Shown piece by piece: positions 60,197 through 64,000 of a DNA stretch of 64,000 bases. The stretch covers positions 310,001 through 374,000 of the forward strand of contig NZ_OMOQ01000002.1 in the NCBI RefSeq assembly GCF_900302475.1, in the 5' to 3' direction. This stretch comes from Defluviimonas aquaemixtae. Lineage in GTDB: Bacteria > Pseudomonadota > Alphaproteobacteria > Rhodobacterales > Rhodobacteraceae. The notes under the pieces are model-generated. The model did not search any database, had not been told where the DNA came from, and worked only from the letters and a program-made list of their open reading frames with translations. The position numbers and the translations under genes were made by a program. Each line of letters begins with the position of its first letter. The first letter of the stretch is position 1.

Positions 60197-62644
60197 ATGG
60201 CCGATTTTCCGACGACAGCGCGGGTGGTGATCATCGGGGGCGGCGCGGTGGGCGTCTCGGTACTCTATCACCTTGCCAAAGCGGGATGGACGGAATGCGT
60301 TTTACTCGAAAAGAACGAACTAACCGCAGGATCTACCTGGCACGCAGCGGGCAACGTTCCGACCTTCTCGACCTCGTGGTCGATAATGAACATGCAGCGC
60401 TATTCGACCGAACTGTATCGGGGGCTCGGCGAGGCGGTCGACTATCCGATGAACTACCATGTCACCGGCTCGATCCGGCTCGCGCATTCCAAGGAGCGGA
60501 TGCAGGAATTCGAGCGCGCCAGAGGCATGGGCCGCTATCAAGGCATCGACATCGAGATGCTTGGCGTGAACGAGATCAAGGACAAGTATCCGTTCATCGA
60601 ACTTCACGACCTCAAGGGTGCGCTCTACGACCCGACCGACGGCGACATCGACCCCGCTCAGCTCACCCAGGCGCTCGCCAAGGGCGCGCGCGACCTGGGC
60701 GCGACGATCCTCCGCTTCACCCCCGCGACCGGAGTTTCCCGCGAAAACGGCGAATGGATTATTCACACGGAAAAAGGCTCTATCCGGGCGGAATACGTAG
60801 TCAATGCCGCCGGCTACTACGTCCAGAAGGTCGGCGAGTGGTTCAAGCCTTTTGGCGGGCGGACCGTGCCGATGATGGTGATGAGCCACCAGTACATGCT
60901 GTCCGAGCCGGTGGCCGAGCTCGAAGCCTGGTCGAAGGAGCATGGCCGCAAGCTGCCGCTCCTGCGCGACGTGGACTCATCCTACTATCTCCGGCAGGAG
61001 AAGACCGGCTTCAACCTCGGCCCCTACGAGCGGAACTGCAAGGCCCACTGGGTGACGCCCGACGACCCGATGCCGGAGGATTTCAGCTTCCAGCTCTACC
61101 CGGACGATCTCGACCGGCTGGAATGGTACATCGAGGACGCGATGGCGCGCGTGCCGCTTCTGGGCGCGTCGGGCATCAGCCGCGTCATCAACGGTCCGAT
61201 CCCCTACGCGCCGGACGGGCTGCCGCTGATCGGCCCGATGCCGGGCGTGCCGAACGCGTTCGAGGCCTGCGTCTTCACCTTCGGCATCGCCCAGTCCGGC
61301 GGCGCGGGCAAGGTGATGGCGGAATGGATCACCGAAGGCGCGACCGAATGGGACATGTGGGCGGTCGATCCGCGCCGCTACACCGACTACACCGACCGCG
61401 ACTACTGCATCGCCAAGGGAATGGAGACCTACGGCCACGAATACGCGATGCATTTCCCCTGGCACACCTGGCCTGCAGGGCGGGACAAGAAACTGTCGCC
61501 GCTGCACGGCCGGCTGAAGGAGACGGGCGCGGTCTTCGGCGCCTATAACGGCTGGGAACGGGCGAACTGGTTCGCAAAGCCAGGCGACGATACGTCCGAG
61601 GAAGCGACTCAGACGTGGAACCGCGCGGGGCCATGGGAGGCCCGTATCCGCGAAGAGGCGCTCGCGGTGCGCGACGGCTGCGGCATCCTGCCGATCACCG
61701 GCTTCACGCGGATCAAGGTCGAAGGGCCCGGCGCGAAGGACTTCGTGGACGGTCTGGCGGCCTCGGCCTTGCCCCGGCCGGGGCGGATCGGACTCGTCTA
61801 TTTCCCCGACGCGCGCGGCCGGATCCTGACCGAGATGTCGGTGATGGTGCATTCGGACGAGGAGGTCGGGCTGATCACCGCCGCCGTCGCGCAATGGCAT
61901 GACGCCGAGATCCTGTCGCGGCAGGCGCCCGAGGGGATCACGATCACCGATCATTCCGACAAGGTGGAGTGCCTTCTGGTGACGGGTCCGAAATCGCGCG
62001 AGATCCTCGCCCCGCTCACCGATCACGACCTCTCGCTACCGTGGCTCTCGGTCAGCTTCGAGGGCCGGGTCGCGGGCGAGGACTGCGCACTGGTCCGGGT
62101 GTCCTTCGCGGGCGAACTCGGCTGGGAAATCCATTGCGCGCCGGAAAGCGCGCCCGCGATCTGGGACGCGGTCACCGGGGCGGGCGCGAAGCCCTTCGGG
62201 ATGTGGGCGCTGAACTCGCTCAGACTCGAGAAGGGGTATCGCGCGTGGAAGGGCGATCTGTCGACCGATTACAGCCTCCTGGAAGGCGGGCTCGACCGGT
62301 TCATCAAGTTCGACAAGCCCAAGGACTTCCCCGGCAAGGCGGCGCTTCTGGCCGAGAAGCAGCGGGGCGTGAAGAAGCGCTTCGTCACGCTGACCGTCGA
62401 GGCGGGCGAGGCGGATGCGCCCTACATGTCGACGCTCTGGCAGAATGGCGAGGTCGTTGGCGAAACCACATCGAGCGGCTGGGGCTACCGCGTCGGCAAG
62501 TCGATCGCGCTCGGGATGCTGAGGAGCGATCTGGCGGTGCCGGGGCAGCAGATCGAAGTCGAAATCTACGGCGAGCGTCACCGCGCGGTGGTGCAGGAGG
62601 ACCAGCCGCTCTGGGATCCCAAGAATGAGAGATTGCGCGCTTGA
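60197..62644 (+). CDS. FAD-dependent dimethylglycine/sarcosine dehydrogenase-type enzyme with GcvT domain
   Basis: 815 aa. N-terminal FAD motif VVIIGGGAVGVSVLYHLAKAG; the covalent-flavin type motif TAGSTWHAAGN; PIPYAPDGLPLIGPMPGVPNAFEACVFTFGIAQSGGAGK in part. From ~430 a GcvT-like folate-binding domain follows: GFTRIKVEGPGAKDFVDGLAAS, RVSFAGELGWEIHC, LRLEKGYRAWKGDL. The start at 60197 has GGGAGG upstream. These enzymes demethylate dimethylglycine or sarcosine with tetrahydrofolate; which amine is used cannot be told. Confidence 0.9.
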   Translation: MADFPTTARVVIIGGGAVGVSVLYHLAKAGWTECVLLEKNELTAGSTWHAAGNVPTFSTSWSIMNMQRYSTELYRGLGEAVDYPMNYHVTGSIRLAHSKERMQEFERARGMGRYQGIDIEMLGVNEIKDKYPFIELHDLKGALYDPTDGDIDPAQLTQALAKGARDLGATILRFTPATGVSRENGEWIIHTEKGSIRAEYVVNAAGYYVQKVGEWFKPFGGRTVPMMVMSHQYMLSEPVAELEAWSKEHGRKLPLLRDVDSSYYLRQEKTGFNLGPYERNCKAHWVTPDDPMPEDFSFQLYPDDLDRLEWYIEDAMARVPLLGASGISRVINGPIPYAPDGLPLIGPMPGVPNAFEACVFTFGIAQSGGAGKVMAEWITEGATEWDMWAVDPRRYTDYTDRDYCIAKGMETYGHEYAMHFPWHTWPAGRDKKLSPLHGRLKETGAVFGAYNGWERANWFAKPGDDTSEEATQTWNRAGPWEARIREEALAVRDGCGILPITGFTRIKVEGPGAKDFVDGLAASALPRPGRIGLVYFPDARGRILTEMSVMVHSDEEVGLITAAVAQWHDAEILSRQAPEGITITDHSDKVECLLVTGPKSREILAPLTDHDLSLPWLSVSFEGRVAGEDCALVRVSFAGELGWEIHCAPESAPAIWDAVTGAGAKPFGMWALNSLRLEKGYRAWKGDLSTDYSLLEGGLDRFIKFDKPKDFPGKAALLAEKQRGVKKRFVTLTVEAGEADAPYMSTLWQNGEVVGETTSSGWGYRVGKSIALGMLRSDLAVPGQQIEVEIYGERHRAVVQEDQPLWDPKNERLRA

Positions 62645-62653
62645 GATGGGAAG

Positions 62654-62698
62654 GCCGGGGGCGCTGCCCCCAGACTCCCAGTAAATTTGCGGCAAGAT
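62654..62698 (+). repeat. Intergenic GC-hairpin element, copy D
   Basis: GGGGGC (62657-62662), loop GCT, GCCCCC (62666-62671), then AGACTCCCAGTAAATTTGCGGCAAGATGAA. The layout (GC stem, short spacer, AT-rich box, purine-rich tail) is that of copies A and B, with a different stem sequence. It separates the two flavoprotein genes. Confidence 0.5.
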
Positions 62699-62712
62699 GA
62701 AGGGTCAGAAAA

Positions 62713-64000
62713 GTGACGAACCTGCCTAAAAAAGCGAGATGCGTGATCATCGGCGGCGGCGTGATGGGCTGCTCGGTCGCCTATCATCTTACCAAGACCG
62801 GCTGGACCGACGTCGTGCTCTTGGAGCGCAAGCAGCTGACCTGCGGCACGACCTGGCATGCGGCGGGGCTGATCGGTCAGTTGCGCGCCTCGGCTAACAT
62901 GACGCGGCTCGCGAAATATTCCGCGGACCTCTATCGCGGGCTTGAGGAGGAGACGGGGCTCGCGACCGGCATGCGCCAGGTCGGCTCGATCTCGGTCGCG
63001 CTGACCGAGGCGCGGAAGGAGGAGCTCTATCGCGGCGCGTCGATGGCGCGCGCCTTTGGCGTGCCGGTCGAGGAGATCTCGCCCGCCGAGGTCAAGGAGC
63101 GGTATCCGCATCTGAATATCGAGGGCGTGAAGGCCGGGGTCTGGCTGCCCACCGACGGGCAGGGCGACCCGGCGAACATCGCGCTGGCCTTGGCCAAGGG
63201 CGCGCGGGCGCGCGGCGCGGTCATTGCGGAGGGCGTGAAGGTTACAGGCGTCGCCGTCGAGGGGCGGCGGGCAACGTCCGTGTCCTGGGAGCAGGGCGGC
63301 GAGCGGGGCGAGATCCAGGCCGAGCATGTCGTCAACTGTGCCGGGATGTGGGGCCGCGAGGTCGGCCGCATGGCGGGCGTCAACGTGCCGCTTCATGCCT
63401 GCGAGCATTTCTACATCGTGACCGAGCCGATCAAGGGGCTGACCCAGATGCCGGTGCTGCGGGTGCCCGACGAATGCGCCTATTACAAGGAGGATGCGGG
63501 CAAGTACCTCTTGGGCGCGTTCGAGCCGAACGCGAAGCCCTGGGGGATGAATGGCATCCCGGAGGATTTCTCGTTCGACCAGCTTCCGGAAGATTTCGAC
63601 CATTTCGAGCCGATCCTTGAACGCGCGGTGAACCGGCTGCCGATGCTGGCCGAGGCGGGGATCCACACCTTCTTCAATGGGCCGGAGAGCTTCACGCCGG
63701 ACGATGCCTACAATCTCGGTCAGTCGCTCGAGGTCGACAATTTCTGGGTCGCGGCGGGGTTCAACTCGATCGGCATCCAGTCGGCAGGCGGCGCCGGCAT
63801 GGCGCTGGCGGAGTGGATGGAGACGGGCGAGAAGCCGTTCGATCTGGGCGATGTGGATGTCGGGCGGAACCAGCCGTTCCAGGGCAACCGGCATTACCTC
63901 TTCGAGCGCTCGAAGGAGACGCTAGGGCTCCTCTATGCCGACCATTTCCCATACCGCCAGAAAGCCACGGCGCGCGGCGTGCGGCGGACACCGTTCCATG
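62713..64000 (+). CDS. FAD-dependent dimethylglycine/sarcosine dehydrogenase-type enzyme, 3'-truncated by window
   Basis: At least 429 aa, running off the window. GTG start at 62713 with GAAGGG upstream. FAD motif CVIIGGGVMGCSVAYHLTKTGW; covalent-flavin motif TCGTTWHAAGL; AGFNSIGIQSAGGAGMALAEWMETGEKPFDLGDVDV in part. It is a paralogue of the preceding gene (alignable at the N-terminus), so two related amine dehydrogenases are in tandem. The C-terminal GcvT domain, if present, is beyond the window. Confidence 0.88.
   Translation, partial: MTNLPKKARCVIIGGGVMGCSVAYHLTKTGWTDVVLLERKQLTCGTTWHAAGLIGQLRASANMTRLAKYSADLYRGLEEETGLATGMRQVGSISVALTEARKEELYRGASMARAFGVPVEEISPAEVKERYPHLNIEGVKAGVWLPTDGQGDPANIALALAKGARARGAVIAEGVKVTGVAVEGRRATSVSWEQGGERGEIQAEHVVNCAGMWGREVGRMAGVNVPLHACEHFYIVTEPIKGLTQMPVLRVPDECAYYKEDAGKYLLGAFEPNAKPWGMNGIPEDFSFDQLPEDFDHFEPILERAVNRLPMLAEAGIHTFFNGPESFTPDDAYNLGQSLEVDNFWVAAGFNSIGIQSAGGAGMALAEWMETGEKPFDLGDVDVGRNQPFQGNRHYLFERSKETLGLLYADHFPYRQKATARGVRRTPFH

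Overview
The window is a high-GC, gene-dense chromosomal segment of an alphaproteobacterium, most probably a member of the Rhodobacteraceae. This rests on a petP/petR-like MarR plus OmpR regulator pair, Hint_2 proteins with the ending typical of that family, the hdac-xseB-ispA-dxs neighbourhood, a D-amino-acid/hydroxyproline/dimethylglycine-type catabolic repertoire, and recurring intergenic GC-hairpin elements ending in a GTATTTTC...ACAGAA-like tail. No rRNA, tRNA, CRISPR array, insertion sequence or prophage was recognised. Everything was read by eye from the sequence; no database search was run.

Layout. 1-0.4 kb: 3' end of gltB. 0.5-2.5 kb: two tandem Hint-domain proteins. 2.6-5.5 kb: mtgA, a glutathione S-transferase, queG and a small charged protein. 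5.6-8.3 kb (minus): a secreted ankyrin-repeat protein and dxs. 8.5-10.7 kb: a subtilase, a small protein resembling its N-terminal domain, and a convergent unknown gene; this block sits between dxs and ispA, which are neighbours in many proteobacteria. 10.8-14.1 kb (minus): ispA, xseB, a histone-deacetylase-family enzyme and petR/petP-like regulators, divergent from ilvE. 15.2-20.5 kb: a YeeZ-like epimerase, then paaABCDE (ring epoxidation of phenylacetyl-CoA) and a methyltransferase. 20.5-22.1 kb (minus): a sulfotransferase with two small membrane proteins. 22.4-25.7 kb: a SelW-like thioredoxin-fold protein, a ClpP-fold serine proteinase, AMP nucleosidase and an HU-family protein. 25.8-32.7 kb: gyrB, an entericidin-like lipoprotein, a sterol-desaturase-family enzyme, a class II aldolase, and the tdh-kbl threonine operon with an XRE-cupin regulator.

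33.4-43.0 kb is a coherent catabolic region: LysR regulator, PLP aminotransferase, gcdH, a fused E1 alpha-beta 2-oxoacid dehydrogenase, a FabD-fold acyltransferase, a piperideine-6-carboxylate/aminoadipate-semialdehyde dehydrogenase and a lysine-6-dehydrogenase/saccharopine-dehydrogenase-family enzyme. Together these could take lysine through 2-aminoadipate, 2-oxoadipate and glutaryl-CoA to crotonyl-CoA. 43.1-46.3 kb holds a membrane protein, a DUF3833-like protein, a cysteine synthase and an AT-richer P-loop kinase gene. 46.5-51.5 kb is a hydroxyproline catabolic operon with a divergent GntR/FCD regulator.

51.8-58.6 kb: a small secreted protein, then a five-gene operon (VTT-flavoprotein fusion, CDP-alcohol phosphotransferase, and an ynjBCD-type ABC transporter) that resembles the E. 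coli ynj cluster. 58.6-60.1 kb (minus): an isochorismatase-like hydrolase and a LysR regulator. 60.2-64.0 kb: two dimethylglycine/sarcosine-dehydrogenase-family flavoproteins, the second cut by the window edge.

The most interesting candidates are the subtilase/stand-alone prodomain module inside the ispA-dxs neighbourhood, the acyltransferase that lacks the malonyl-binding arginine and is translationally coupled to the fused E1, the VTT-flavoprotein/ynj operon, and the proline-racemase-family protein with a Ser/Thr active-site pair.
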